Shown piece by piece: positions 54,195 to 63,025 of a stretch of DNA of 64,000 nucleotides. The translations under genes and the position numbers were made by a program. Under the pieces are notes generated by a model, which saw nothing but the letters and a program-made list of their open reading frames with translations, was not told the origin of the DNA and searched no databases. The stretch's first letter is position 1; every line of letters begins with the position of its first letter. Source of the DNA: Haloarcula sp. CBA1127 (GTDB lineage Archaea; Halobacteriota; Halobacteria; Halobacteriales; Haloarculaceae); assembly GCF_001485575.1 (NCBI RefSeq), contig NZ_BCNB01000002.1:124001-188000 (forward strand), given 5' to 3'.

Positions 54195-54755
54195 ATGGGC
54201 TATCACACCTTTGATGCCGGCCGGGCCGACAAGCTCGAAGACGCACAGCAACGGTACCGTTCTCTCTCCGCGGAAGAACTCCGTTGGGCGCTGTCGGCCA
54301 GTCGTGACGAGACGGTCGCAGACCTTGGGAGCGGAACCGGCTTCTATACCGACGATGTTGCACCGGCCGTCGACCACGTGTACGCCGTAGATATCCAGGA
54401 AGCGATGCACGACTACTACCGGGAGAAAGGCGTCCCCGACAACGTCGACCTCGTGACGAGTGCAGTCGACGACCTCCCGTTCGATACCAGCAGTCTCGAC
54501 GCGGCGTTCTCGACGATGACGTACCACGAGTTCGCTAGCGACGGGGCACTGCGCGAGGTTGCACGGGTGCTCGAGCCCGCTGGGACGTTTGCCATCGCCG
54601 ATTGGGCGGCTTCTGGAAGCGGTCGCAACGGCCCGCCCGTTGATGAACGGTTTTCGGCTGACGAAGCCACGGACGCGCTCCGCCAGCACGGATTTACGAT
54701 CGAGTTCGAGGCAGTGCGGCCGGAGACGTTCCTGCTCGTCGCGAGTGCTGAATAA
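54195..54755 (+). CDS. SAM-dependent methyltransferase
   Basis: A 186-residue class I methyltransferase with VADLGSGTGFYTDDVA (motif I), VYAVDIQEAMHDYYREKG, and DAAFSTMTYHEFASDGALREVARVLEPAGTFAIADW. It begins one base after the DUF302 stop and belongs to that operon. The substrate is unknown. It is the second methyltransferase of the sulfur island, distinct from the one at 50441. Confidence 0.8.
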   Translation: MGYHTFDAGRADKLEDAQQRYRSLSAEELRWALSASRDETVADLGSGTGFYTDDVAPAVDHVYAVDIQEAMHDYYREKGVPDNVDLVTSAVDDLPFDTSSLDAAFSTMTYHEFASDGALREVARVLEPAGTFAIADWAASGSGRNGPPVDERFSADEATDALRQHGFTIEFEAVRPETFLLVASAE

Positions 54756-54857
54756 CGGGTCACAACTGACCACCGGTCACGCCCGATTTCTCCTTTCCTC
54801 CAAGAGCCGGTTCGGAAACAGAACTGGTCGGACTGTTACGCTCGAATCTGCTGGCCG

Positions 54858-55547
54858 TTAACTGGCGAACAGCCGGCGCTCCGCCCGCTCGTGCTCGGCG
54901 GCTAATACGTCTACCAGTGGGGCGAACGGCGTCATCGCATCCACTGCTCCGTCAGCACTCTCCTCGACAACGGCCGTCATCACCGGCTGCAGGTCGTTCA
55001 GGATTCGCTGGGCATCCGTGTGGCCGAGTGAGAGGAGACGCTGAGCCGCGCCCAGCAGTCCGGTGACGAACCCGTGACAGCACAGCAAGCAGGCCTCGCG
55101 GACGGCTACGTCGGCGAGGGCCGTCACGACGCCGAGCACGACGGCGTAGTTCCCGGGTGCTTCGTCGGCGTCGACACGCTCCGCGTACCGGTCCAGCACC
55201 GTCTCGTCACGCAGATCGGTCTGAAGCGAGAGCAGTCGAGAGCCGGACTGCTGGGCACTCTCACGAAACTCGGCGGCCAGCGTTACGGCCGACAGCCGCC
55301 GGTCGGCCCCGCAGATCGCGTCGATATCACCGTCGGTCGCGGCGGCGTGTGCTGCCCGGAGCGCGACGAGTTCGGCGGGGCCGACCTGCCGTCGGAGGTA
55401 CGTCGACAGGAGCGCTTCGAGGTCTGCCGCGCCTTCCACCCGATCGTCCTGAATGAACTGCTCCAGTCCGTATGACACTGTGTAGGTCCCGACCGGCAGG
55501 AACGAATCCGCGAGGCGGAACGATTCGAGCGACGCAGCGTCGCTCAC
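54858..55547 (-). CDS. ureF: Urease accessory protein UreF
   Basis: A 229-residue helical protein with the UreF start FRLADSFLPVGTYTVSYGLEQFI and C-terminal features of the family (GLLGAAQRLLSLGHTDAQRIL). UreF works with UreD and UreG to load nickel into urease. It is the last gene of the operon and overlaps ureE by four bases. Its stop is followed by a convergent methyltransferase gene. Confidence 0.88.
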   Translation of the reverse strand: MSDAASLESFRLADSFLPVGTYTVSYGLEQFIQDDRVEGAADLEALLSTYLRRQVGPAELVALRAAHAAATDGDIDAICGADRRLSAVTLAAEFRESAQQSGSRLLSLQTDLRDETVLDRYAERVDADEAPGNYAVVLGVVTALADVAVREACLLCCHGFVTGLLGAAQRLLSLGHTDAQRILNDLQPVMTAVVEESADGAVDAMTPFAPLVDVLAAEHERAERRLFAS

Positions 55548-56128
55548 TGGTCCCCTCCGTCAATAGTACGGACGCCGTGGTCGTGGGCGTGGCCAGCGCC
55601 GCCGTGACTGTGGCCACCGTCGTCATGGGTATCGGTGCCGTCACCGTGGGTGTGGTCGACTCCGTCATCGTCGAACGTCGTCGGTGGCACGTGCTCGTAC
55701 CGTGTCGGCACGTCCGCAGGGAGCAGGTCGGCGACCGTGTCCTCCATTCGTTCCTTCGAGTCGGTCACGGGGAACAGGGCCTCCTGCCCGCGGACCGCGA
55801 GGTTCCAGTGCTTGTTCCCGACTGCGTGCCCGAGTTCCAGGGCCGTGGCCGGTGAGATATCGCTGTCGGCGAAATCGAGCACGAGGGCCTCGATTTCGGC
55901 GAGTTCGACAACGACGAGAGTGCCGTCCGCAGCTTCAAGCACGTCGCCGTCCGCGAGGTCACGGGCAACCACGATACCGAGGTCCCGGCCGGCCGTCGTT
56001 TCAGTCCGGACACGCGAGCGCTGGCGTTCGGTGTCCGAGAGCACGACAGTGGCGTAGTCCGATGCATCGACGGCCTCGGCGACAGCATCGTCATTGTGGT
56101 GGCCGAAATAGGTGTCTGCGACCAGCAT
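55544..56128 (-). CDS. ureE: Urease nickel metallochaperone UreE
   Basis: A 194-residue protein with an N-terminal UreE peptide-binding domain and nickel-binding domain (HAVGNKHWNLAVRGQEALFPV) plus a long histidine/aspartate-rich C-terminal tail (VDHTHGDGTDTHDDGGHSHGGAGHAHDH) that probably stores nickel. Start ATG 56128 overlaps the ureD stop by one base. Delivers Ni to the UreG-UreD-UreF complex. Confidence 0.88.
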   Translation of the reverse strand: MLVADTYFGHHNDDAVAEAVDASDYATVVLSDTERQRSRVRTETTAGRDLGIVVARDLADGDVLEAADGTLVVVELAEIEALVLDFADSDISPATALELGHAVGNKHWNLAVRGQEALFPVTDSKERMEDTVADLLPADVPTRYEHVPPTTFDDDGVDHTHGDGTDTHDDGGHSHGGAGHAHDHGVRTIDGGDQ

Positions 56129-57027
56129 CAGTACTTCCTCCCGGACGGCGCAGCGGTGTCCAGTAGCTCGGTGCGTGTGTGGTCCCAGGCTGCGTGGAGC
56201 GTCGACTGGACGGTCTCGGCGCGGTCGCCGAGGGCACGGACCGCGACCCCGGCACCGTTCGGCAACGCTGTCGCACCGGCTCGAGCATCACTGTCGGTGA
56301 CGACCGCGTGGAGCGCATCACTCAGTTCGGCCTCGTCGTGGTCCGGCGCGAGGACGAACGTCGTCCCGTAGACGGTGAACTCACCGAGGACGCCGGGGGC
56401 TGTGGGGTCATCGTCCGCTGGCGTCAGGTGTGTCGCGTCCTCGAACAGGAGTCCGTCGGGTCCGGTCCCGCGCACGCGAGATAGATACCGTTCGAACTCG
56501 AAGCGCTCGCCTCTAGCGAGACGACCCGGGACGACCACGTCGCTGACCACGGCGGTCGCGCCGGGGGCCAGATCGACCGAAAGCTCTTGCAGGTACCGGG
56601 AGTCAGCGTGGAGGATTGTCGGCTCGGGCACGTAATCCAGGTGACCGCCAGCACCGACGCGAAGCGTCGTGTCGGCGGCGGCGTAGTTACACGTCATCGT
56701 CTGGACCTTCGTCGAACTCTGGGTCGAGACGTGTGCGACGGCCTCGTCCCCGACGGTTATCGACACGTCATGGCGGTCACCCTGCGCGACGCCGCCGGTC
56801 GGCGACTGGATGAAGACGGTGTCGGCCTCGGGGAGTGGGTCGTGGCCCAGTGTCCCCGTGATGTGGAACGGGACTGTCGCATAGTCGTGGACTAGGGTCG
56901 TTCCCTCAGCCGTCCGCTCGAAGGTCAGTTCGAGCACGCCGTCTTTCCCGGGAGACCCCACGGCGGCCTGTGGCACGGCTTCGGTCGCATACCCCTCGAA
57001 CGCTGGGTGGGGCGCGTCGGCGGCCAT
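56128..57027 (-). CDS. ureD: Urease accessory protein UreD (UreH)
   Basis: A 299-residue protein with the UreD pattern (PQAAVGSPGKDGVLELTFERTAEGTTLVHDYATVPFHI, TVFIQSPTGGVAQGDRHDVSITVGDEAVAHVSTQSSTKV) and beta-rich fold. It is the scaffold that binds apo-urease and forms a nickel-conducting tunnel. One-base overlap with ureG upstream and ureE downstream. Confidence 0.87.
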   Translation of the reverse strand: MAADAPHPAFEGYATEAVPQAAVGSPGKDGVLELTFERTAEGTTLVHDYATVPFHITGTLGHDPLPEADTVFIQSPTGGVAQGDRHDVSITVGDEAVAHVSTQSSTKVQTMTCNYAAADTTLRVGAGGHLDYVPEPTILHADSRYLQELSVDLAPGATAVVSDVVVPGRLARGERFEFERYLSRVRGTGPDGLLFEDATHLTPADDDPTAPGVLGEFTVYGTTFVLAPDHDEAELSDALHAVVTDSDARAGATALPNGAGVAVRALGDRAETVQSTLHAAWDHTRTELLDTAAPSGRKY

Positions 57028-57650
57028 CAGGCGAACAGCACCCCGTCACGGACGTGTGACAGCACCGTGTCGATGTTCGTCTCGTCTTTGCAGTTGGTAA
57101 AGACGACGGGTCCGTCACGAACCTCGTTTGCGTCGTGCTCCATCACGTCGAGGTCGACGCCGACGTGGGGCGCGAGGTCGGTCTTGTTGACGACCAGCAG
57201 GTCACAGTCGACGACCCCTGGGCCGCGTTTTCGGGGGATGTCCTCCCCCTCCGCGACCGAGATGACGTACAGCGAGTAATCAGCGAGTTCGGGGTTGAAC
57301 GTCGCCGCGAGGTTGTCGCCGCCGCTCTCGACCAGCACGAGGTCCAGTTCCGGGTGCTCGGCGAGGAACGAGTCGATTTGCTGGAGGTTCATCGACGGGT
57401 CTTCCCGGATGCCCGTATGCGGGCACGCGCCGGTTTCGACGCCGGCGACGAGGTCCTCGGGCACGACGCCGGCGAAGCGCTCGCGGAGCACGTCCGCGTC
57501 CTCCTGTGTGAGAATATCGTTGGCGATGACGCCCACATCAAGCCCCTGGTCGCGCAGTTCGGGAACGAGCGCGGTCAACAGCGAGGTTTTTCCAGAGCCG
57601 ACCGGCCCGCCGATACCGACCGTCGCCACGTCGCGGTGTGTGAGACTCAT
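57027..57650 (-). CDS. ureG: Urease accessory GTPase UreG
   Basis: A 207-residue SIMIBI GTPase with P-loop [12 protein letters not shown], metal motif [13 protein letters not shown] (Cys-Pro-His), ESGGDN and NKTDL guanine motif. Nickel binding by the CPH motif dimerises it and couples GTP hydrolysis to Ni transfer. Four-base overlap with ureA. Confidence 0.92.
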   Translation of the reverse strand: MSLTHRDVATVGIGGPVGSGKTSLLTALVPELRDQGLDVGVIANDILTQEDADVLRERFAGVVPEDLVAGVETGACPHTGIREDPSMNLQQIDSFLAEHPELDLVLVESGGDNLAATFNPELADYSLYVISVAEGEDIPRKRGPGVVDCDLLVVNKTDLAPHVGVDLDVMEHDANEVRDGPVVFTNCKDETNIDTVLSHVRDGVLFA

Positions 57651-58030
57651 TTGTCTGTCTCCGCTGAGTCCCCGCCATCCGCCGCCGTCTCCTCCTCAGA
57701 TGTGTCGTCGGCTGACCCGACACTGTCGGAGCGAATCGGGTCGTGAACCGTGACCAGTTTGGTTCCGTCGGGGAACACCGGTTCGACCTGAATCATGTCT
57801 ATCATCTCCGGCACGCCGTCCATCACGTCCTCGCGGCCGAGCAGTTTCGACGCACCGGAGCGGATTTCGGCGACCGACTGCCCGTCACGACCGCGTTCGA
57901 TGCACCAGTCGCTGATGTAAGCGACGGCTTCGGGGTGGTTCAGCGGGACGCCGCGTTCCTTGCGGCGCCGCGCGACCTCTGCGGCGGTAAAGACCGTGAG
58001 TCGTTCCTGTTCTTTGGCTGTGAGTTTCAT
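57647..58030 (-). CDS. ureA: Urease gamma subunit
   Basis: A 127-residue subunit starting [27 protein letters not shown] with the family conserved [32 protein letters not shown] and [14 protein letters not shown]. About 100 residues match bacterial UreA; a 25-residue acidic tail is extra, as often in haloarchaea. It overlaps ureC by four bases. Confidence 0.92.
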   Translation of the reverse strand: MKLTAKEQERLTVFTAAEVARRRKERGVPLNHPEAVAYISDWCIERGRDGQSVAEIRSGASKLLGREDVMDGVPEMIDMIQVEPVFPDGTKLVTVHDPIRSDSVGSADDTSEEETAADGGDSAETDK

Positions 58031-59733
58031 AGCAGGTATCGCTGCGCGAGTGGGAGTTCGGAAGACGGTTCGCAGGTGACGTGGTCGCCGTCGACCCGGA
58101 CCTCGAAGGTCTCCGGGTCGACCTCGATGTCATCCGGACAGTAGCTATTGTGCACCATGTCGTCCTTGCCGGGTGTACGTGCGCCTTCAATTGGCACGAC
58201 GCGGGAGTCAAGCCCGTACTCCTCGTCGATGCCGGCCTCTGCGGCCGCCGGAGAGACGAACGACAGCGAAATGGCGTGCTTGGCCTTGCCGACCGCACCG
58301 GCACGTTCGCGCTGGAGAATCGGCTCGCAGGTCATCAGTGACCCGTTGGCTTCGCCCATCTCCGAATGGACCGGGAAGCCGCCCTTGAACGTCATCGCCG
58401 GTTTGACGCCGAAGAACGCGGGGTCCCACAGGCAGATGTCGGCAAGCTTGCCGGGTTCGAGCGTTCCGACGTGCTCCTCGATGCCGGCGCTGATAGCGGG
58501 GTTGACGGTGTACTTGGCGATGTAGCGCTTGATGCGGTGGTTGTCCGCGCCGGTCCCTTCGTCTTCGGGCAACGGCCCACGCTGGGATTTCATCTTCGAG
58601 GCCGTCTGCCACGTCCGCGGGATGACTTCGGCCATCCGCCCCATCGCCTGGGAGTCCGAGGTCATCATAGAGATCGCGCCCATGTCGTGGAGCACGTCCT
58701 CGGCGGCGATGGTCTCTGCGCGAACGCGGGATTCGGCGAAGGCCACGTCCTCCGGCACGTCGGGGTTGAGGTGGTGACACACCATCACCATGTCCAGATG
58801 CTCGTCGAACGTGTTGTCGGTGTACGGCATCGACGGGTTTGTTGAGGACGGCAGCATGTTCGGTTCGCCGACCATCTCCATGATGTCCGGCGCGTGGCCC
58901 CCGCCCGCACCCTCGATGTGGAACAGGTGCATGGTTCGGCCGTCCACAGCACCGAAGGTGTTCTCGAGGAATCCGGCTTCGTTCAGCGTATCTGTATGCA
59001 TACACACCTGCACGTCCTCGTCTTCGGCGACTTCGAGGCAGGTGTTGATGGTTTCCGGGGTCGACCCCCAGTCTTCGTGGAGTTTCAGCCCACAGGCACC
59101 GGCCTCGACCTGCTCGCGGAGCGGGCCCGGGTCGGAGGCGTTGCCCTTCCCGTAGAAACCGACGTTGACCGGCCACGCCTCGGCGGCCTGCAGGAAGCGC
59201 TTGACGTTCTCTGGCCCGGTTGTACAGGTGGTCGCGCCACCGCCGTACCCGCCGCCGAGCATAGTTGTGATTCCGCCAGACAACGCGTGTTCGTGGAGCT
59301 GTGCGGAGTTGAAGTGAATGTGGATATCGAGGCCGCCGGCGGTCGCTATCTTCCCCTCAGCCGGATAGACATCCGTCGACGGGCCGACGACCATATCGAC
59401 GCCGTCCATTGTGTCGGGGTTGCCGGCTTTCCCGATGCCGGCGATTTCTCCGTTTCGAATGCCGATATCAGCGGCAACGATACCCAGTATCGGGTCGATA
59501 ATCGTCGCGTTCGTCAGCACCCAGTCGAGTGCGCCCTCCGCCTGTGTGACGCCGGGAGCCATTCCCAGCCCGTCCCGGAGCGTTTTCCCACCGCCGAACA
59601 CTGCCTCGTCGCCGTGGGTGCGTAGGTCCTCTTCGACCTTGGCGAACAGCTCCGTATCGCCCAGCCGGACTTTGTCGCCCGTCGTTGGCCCGTACAGTTC
59701 GGCGTAGTTCTCGCGGTCAATGTCGCGTGTCAT
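58027..59733 (-). CDS. ureC: Urease alpha (catalytic) subunit
   Basis: The 568-residue subunit has the nickel-binding HIHFN, the carbamylated lysine segment GLKLHEDWG, the histidine flap [21 protein letters not shown] and the metal aspartate in [11 protein letters not shown]. Length is normal. It hydrolyses urea to ammonia and carbamate in the cytosol, needing two nickel ions. Coupled by four-base overlaps to ureB and ureA. Confidence 0.95.
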   Translation of the reverse strand: MTRDIDRENYAELYGPTTGDKVRLGDTELFAKVEEDLRTHGDEAVFGGGKTLRDGLGMAPGVTQAEGALDWVLTNATIIDPILGIVAADIGIRNGEIAGIGKAGNPDTMDGVDMVVGPSTDVYPAEGKIATAGGLDIHIHFNSAQLHEHALSGGITTMLGGGYGGGATTCTTGPENVKRFLQAAEAWPVNVGFYGKGNASDPGPLREQVEAGACGLKLHEDWGSTPETINTCLEVAEDEDVQVCMHTDTLNEAGFLENTFGAVDGRTMHLFHIEGAGGGHAPDIMEMVGEPNMLPSSTNPSMPYTDNTFDEHLDMVMVCHHLNPDVPEDVAFAESRVRAETIAAEDVLHDMGAISMMTSDSQAMGRMAEVIPRTWQTASKMKSQRGPLPEDEGTGADNHRIKRYIAKYTVNPAISAGIEEHVGTLEPGKLADICLWDPAFFGVKPAMTFKGGFPVHSEMGEANGSLMTCEPILQRERAGAVGKAKHAISLSFVSPAAAEAGIDEEYGLDSRVVPIEGARTPGKDDMVHNSYCPDDIEVDPETFEVRVDGDHVTCEPSSELPLAQRYLL

Positions 59734-60146
59734 TGGTCGGACTCCGTGTCGCCGTCGTCCGGTGCCGCCTCGCCTGTGTCACCGAATCCTGCCGCACGCA
59801 TGCGTTCGACCGCGTCGCCCGTGTCGCCGTCGACGCTCCCGTTGACAAGTCCGTTCATCCCGTGGGCGCGTCGCTTCCCACCGATTTCGACGAGTTCGAC
59901 CGTTTGCTCGTCACCAGGTTCGAACCGGACAGCTGTGCCGGCGGGGATGTTCAGCCGCATCCCCATGGCCGCTTCGCGGTCGAACTCCAGGGCCGCGTTG
60001 GCCTCGAAGAAGTGGAAGTGCGACCCGACTTGCGAGGGTCTGTCGCCGGTGTTCCCGACAGTTACCTCTGTCGTCTCCCGGCCTTCGTTCAGCGTCACTG
60101 TCCCTTCGTCCGGGATGACCTCGCCGGGCACGAGTCCATCACTCAT
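59730..60146 (-). CDS. ureB: Urease beta subunit
   Basis: The 138-residue subunit shows [85 protein letters not shown], the standard UreB pattern. It is the first gene of the urease operon in transcription order (ureB-C-A-G-D-E-F). No nickel transporter lies within the window. Confidence 0.93.
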   Translation of the reverse strand: MSDGLVPGEVIPDEGTVTLNEGRETTEVTVGNTGDRPSQVGSHFHFFEANAALEFDREAAMGMRLNIPAGTAVRFEPGDEQTVELVEIGGKRRAHGMNGLVNGSVDGDTGDAVERMRAAGFGDTGEAAPDDGDTESDQ

Positions 60147-60776
60147 CGCGCCACCGCCCGAGTATTTCTGACTGTTTGTCTATCATCTGCCCTTCTCTTT
60201 GAATACACATACTAAAATGATTGCTCTCTGCGCAAGTGACGCCTCTATATCGAGAACCGGATTAAATGCTAAAGTTTCGGCCCTAGATAAAGGGGTTCGA
60301 CTATCGAACTGTCCTACTTCCGGGAGTCAACACAACTCACGTCCAGTCTGTCGGCAGTGTCGACGGGGACTGCTCCTGTGACGCGGGCGAGAATATAACG
60401 GGTGATCTGCGGACTGAAAGCGCAAAACTCGCCGACAGCAGCGAGCCAAACCGCTGTCACAAAAATATCACGTTGATTTCTACTTTTTCCGCATCGACCA
60501 ATTAGGATATAAAATTCCAGAATAGTTCAAACCCACACTCAAATACTAGTGGTTTCGGTGACTATTCGTCATATCCTTTGACGACCTTATACTGTCAAGT
60601 CTGTGTGGTGGACAATATAAGATAAAAGTGGCAAACCTTATTTGCCACCTCCCAGACGGCAACATTGTGAACGAAATCATGGACGAATGTCGGGATATGG
60701 TAAATAAAGAACGAAATATGGCCAATCATGATAGACACAACAGCCATAGCAAAAACCTAGTATCGGAGGTGAAAGC
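60147..60776. other. Divergent control region between urease and urea transporter operons
   Basis: About 630 bases with no protein gene of normal size. It holds the leftward urease promoter and, on the right, an AT-rich region with the urtA promoter (TATA-like TATAAGATA at 60616-60624), a perfect dyad at 60628-60648 and a possible short leader reading frame. GGTTCGACTATCGAAC near 60294 is a dyad but does not form a tRNA. Confidence 0.55.
60628..60648. promoter_or_regulatory. Perfect dyad GTGGCAAA-CCTTA-TTTGCCAC in the urtA promoter
   Basis: Eight-base arms with a five-base loop, placed immediately downstream of the TATA-like element (60616-60624) and covering the expected transcription start near 60645. 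It could be an operator for a nitrogen regulator or an RNA hairpin at the 5' end. The regulator is not identified. Confidence 0.55.
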
Positions 60777-60780
60777 ATGA
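60667..60780 (+). CDS. Possible short leader reading frame upstream of urtA
   Basis: A GTG-initiated frame (or ATG at 60679) of 37 (33) residues whose TGA overlaps the urtA ATG (ATGA at 60777-60780). It contains a strong Shine-Dalgarno sequence GGAGGTGA at 60765-60772 that would serve urtA. The predicted peptide is rich in Asn, Lys, His and Met, unlike typical haloarchaeal proteins, so it may be only an AT-rich untranslated leader. Confidence 0.25.
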   Translation: MNEIMDECRDMVNKERNMANHDRHNSHSKNLVSEVKA

Positions 60781-62084
60781 GCCGGGCCCCCCTCAGCCGC
60801 CGTCAGTTCCTCGGCGCGAGCGGGGCCGCACTCGTTACCGGCCTCGCCGGCTGTTCAGCCGGTGAAGGTGGGACCTCGACGGACACCGCGAGCAGCGCCG
60901 AGACGCTCAAAATTGGTGTGCTCGAGGACCAGTCCGGAAACTTCGCCCTCGTTGGTGACCCGAAAGCAAAGGCGTCGATGCTCGCTATCGAGGAAATCAA
61001 CGCCAACGGTGGTATCGACGGGAAGCAAATTGAGACGTTCCAGCGTGACCCCCAGTCTGACAATCAGCGCTATCAGGAGCTTACCCGCACGGCGATCAAC
61101 GAGGAGAACGTCGACGCGCTGTGGGCTGGGTACTCCTCGGCGACCCGGGAGGCCATTCGCCCAATAATCGACCGTAACGAACAGCTCTACTTCTACACCA
61201 CGCAGTACGAGGGCGGCGTCTGTGACGAATTCACCTTCGCGGTCGGCCCGACCGCCCGCCAGCAACTCGGTATCGTCCTCCCGTATCTGGTTGAGGAGTT
61301 CGGCCCAGACATCTACACCATCGCGGCCGACTACAACTTCGGTCAGCTCTCTGCGGACTGGGTGAAGGTGCTGGCAAACGAAAACGATGCGAACGTCCTC
61401 GGTGAGGAGTTCATCCCGCTCAGCGAATCCTCGTTCGGTTCAACGATCAACCGGATTCAGGAGGCCGACCCGGACTTCGTCATGTCGATGCTTGTCGGAG
61501 CGAACCACACGTCGTTCTACGAGCAGAAGGCCTCGGCCGGTCTCGACGTGCCGATCGGCACCTCTACCGCGATGGCACAGGGGTACGAGCACCGACGGCT
61601 CGACGCTCCGGCGATGGCCAACATATACGCGGGCGTCAACTACATGGAAGAGGTGCCGACCGACAGCAACACGGGCGACGGCGGCTTCGTCGACCGGTAC
61701 TTCGAGATGTATCCCGACGCGCCATACCTCAACGAGGAGGCCGAGACCAACTACTTCTCGACGTACATGTACAAGAAAGCCGTCGAGCAGGCCGGGACCA
61801 CCGAACAGCCGGAAGTCATCGACGCTCTGGAGTCCGGCATCGAACTCGGTACCGAGGAAGCACCTGAAGCACCGGAGGGTGAGACGATCCGCCTCGACGG
61901 CGCGACTCACCACGTTGACCACCACATGTGGATTATGCGCGCCGACGACGAGCACAACATCGAAGCCGTCGAGAACCGCCAGATCCCCGAGACGTTCCTC
62001 TCGGAGACGGCCGGCTGTAACCTCCCCGAGAACCCGGAGCAGACCCAGTACACCCCGGTGGACTACTACGAGGAGGCCGAGTAG
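60777..62084 (+). CDS. urtA: Urea ABC transporter substrate-binding protein
   Basis: A 435-residue Tat-exported lipoprotein: SRRQFLGASGAALVTGLAGC with lipobox Cys26, then an amino-acid/urea-type binding domain (LKIGVLEDQSGNFALVGDPKAKASMLAIEEINANGGIDGKQIE). The UrtA-type assignment rests on this fold and on the adjacent urtB, urtC and urease genes. A strong Shine-Dalgarno GGAGGTGA, unusual in this window, precedes the ATG. Confidence 0.88.
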   Translation: MSRAPLSRRQFLGASGAALVTGLAGCSAGEGGTSTDTASSAETLKIGVLEDQSGNFALVGDPKAKASMLAIEEINANGGIDGKQIETFQRDPQSDNQRYQELTRTAINEENVDALWAGYSSATREAIRPIIDRNEQLYFYTTQYEGGVCDEFTFAVGPTARQQLGIVLPYLVEEFGPDIYTIAADYNFGQLSADWVKVLANENDANVLGEEFIPLSESSFGSTINRIQEADPDFVMSMLVGANHTSFYEQKASAGLDVPIGTSTAMAQGYEHRRLDAPAMANIYAGVNYMEEVPTDSNTGDGGFVDRYFEMYPDAPYLNEEAETNYFSTYMYKKAVEQAGTTEQPEVIDALESGIELGTEEAPEAPEGETIRLDGATHHVDHHMWIMRADDEHNIEAVENRQIPETFLSETAGCNLPENPEQTQYTPVDYYEEAE

Positions 62085-62086
62085 GG

Positions 62087-63025
62087 ATGGTAAACGGGAT
62101 CAACCTCGCGCTTCAGTTCCTCGATAGCTTCGCGTTCATCGTGCTCGCCGCGGCGGGGTTGGCCATCATCTTCGGGATCATGGGCGTCATCAATCTGGCA
62201 CACGGGGAGTTCATCCTCATCGGTGCCTACACCGCGACGCTGGCCGTGACGCAACTCGGCCTCCCGCTCGTCGTGGCGATGCTCGTCGGCGGTCTGGTCA
62301 CTGGCCTCTTCGGGATTCTAACCGAGCGGGTGATTATCTCCGGAGCCTGGCCCAATTACATCAGTCAACAGACGCTGGGCCGCGATATCATTGAACCGCT
62401 GTACGACCGTCTGGCCGATTCGATGGTTGCCACGTTTGGACTCAGCCTGATACTGACTCAGGGGGCCCGAATCCGCTTTGGCAACTCAATCGACCAGATA
62501 GCCACGCCGTTCGGCGCAATCTCGTACGGGGAGTTCTCGTACTCGACGTACCGAATCGTCCTGGCCGGCGTCAGCATCGGGCTGCTTCTGGCCACCTACT
62601 ACCTGTTCACCCGGACCGACTTCGGGATGCGCGCTCGGGCGACGATACAGGACAAGGAAACGGCACAGGCCATGGGCGTCAACACCGACCGGATGTATAT
62701 GCTGACGTTCGGCATCGGCTCGGCGCTCGCTGGGCTGACCGGTGCGCTGTTCGCCCCGGTCATCTCGATGCAGCCGACGCTGGGCGACCAGTTCTTGGTC
62801 GAGGCGTTCGTCGCCGTCGTCGTCGGCGGGCCGAGCGTCGTCCTCGGGACCGCGCTGTCGGGAGGCGTTCTCGGGGCGATTCTGGCCACGTTCTCGAACC
62901 TCTACGGGACGTTTATCGGCCGTATCGCGCTGCTGGTCGCCGCGCTCATCGCGCTCCGGTTCCTCCCCGACGGTATCACCGGGTTCATCGAACAACTGCG
63001 GCAACGGAGACAGGAGAGCGACTAG
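62087..63025 (+). CDS. urtB: Urea ABC transporter permease
   Basis: A 312-residue inner-membrane permease of the LivH type (GIMGVINLAHGEFILIGAYTATLAV and RARATIQDKETAQAMGVNTDRMYMLTFGIGSALAGLTGAL). Two bases separate it from urtA. It pairs with UrtC to form the channel; the ATPases are outside the window. Confidence 0.88.
   Translation: MVNGINLALQFLDSFAFIVLAAAGLAIIFGIMGVINLAHGEFILIGAYTATLAVTQLGLPLVVAMLVGGLVTGLFGILTERVIISGAWPNYISQQTLGRDIIEPLYDRLADSMVATFGLSLILTQGARIRFGNSIDQIATPFGAISYGEFSYSTYRIVLAGVSIGLLLATYYLFTRTDFGMRARATIQDKETAQAMGVNTDRMYMLTFGIGSALAGLTGALFAPVISMQPTLGDQFLVEAFVAVVVGGPSVVLGTALSGGVLGAILATFSNLYGTFIGRIALLVAALIALRFLPDGITGFIEQLRQRRQESD

Noticed and set aside
60290-60320. GGTTCGA-like T-loop suggesting a tRNA gene
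   Set aside because: The sequence forms only a short dyad GGTTCGA...TCGAAC; no acceptor, D or anticodon arms could be drawn.
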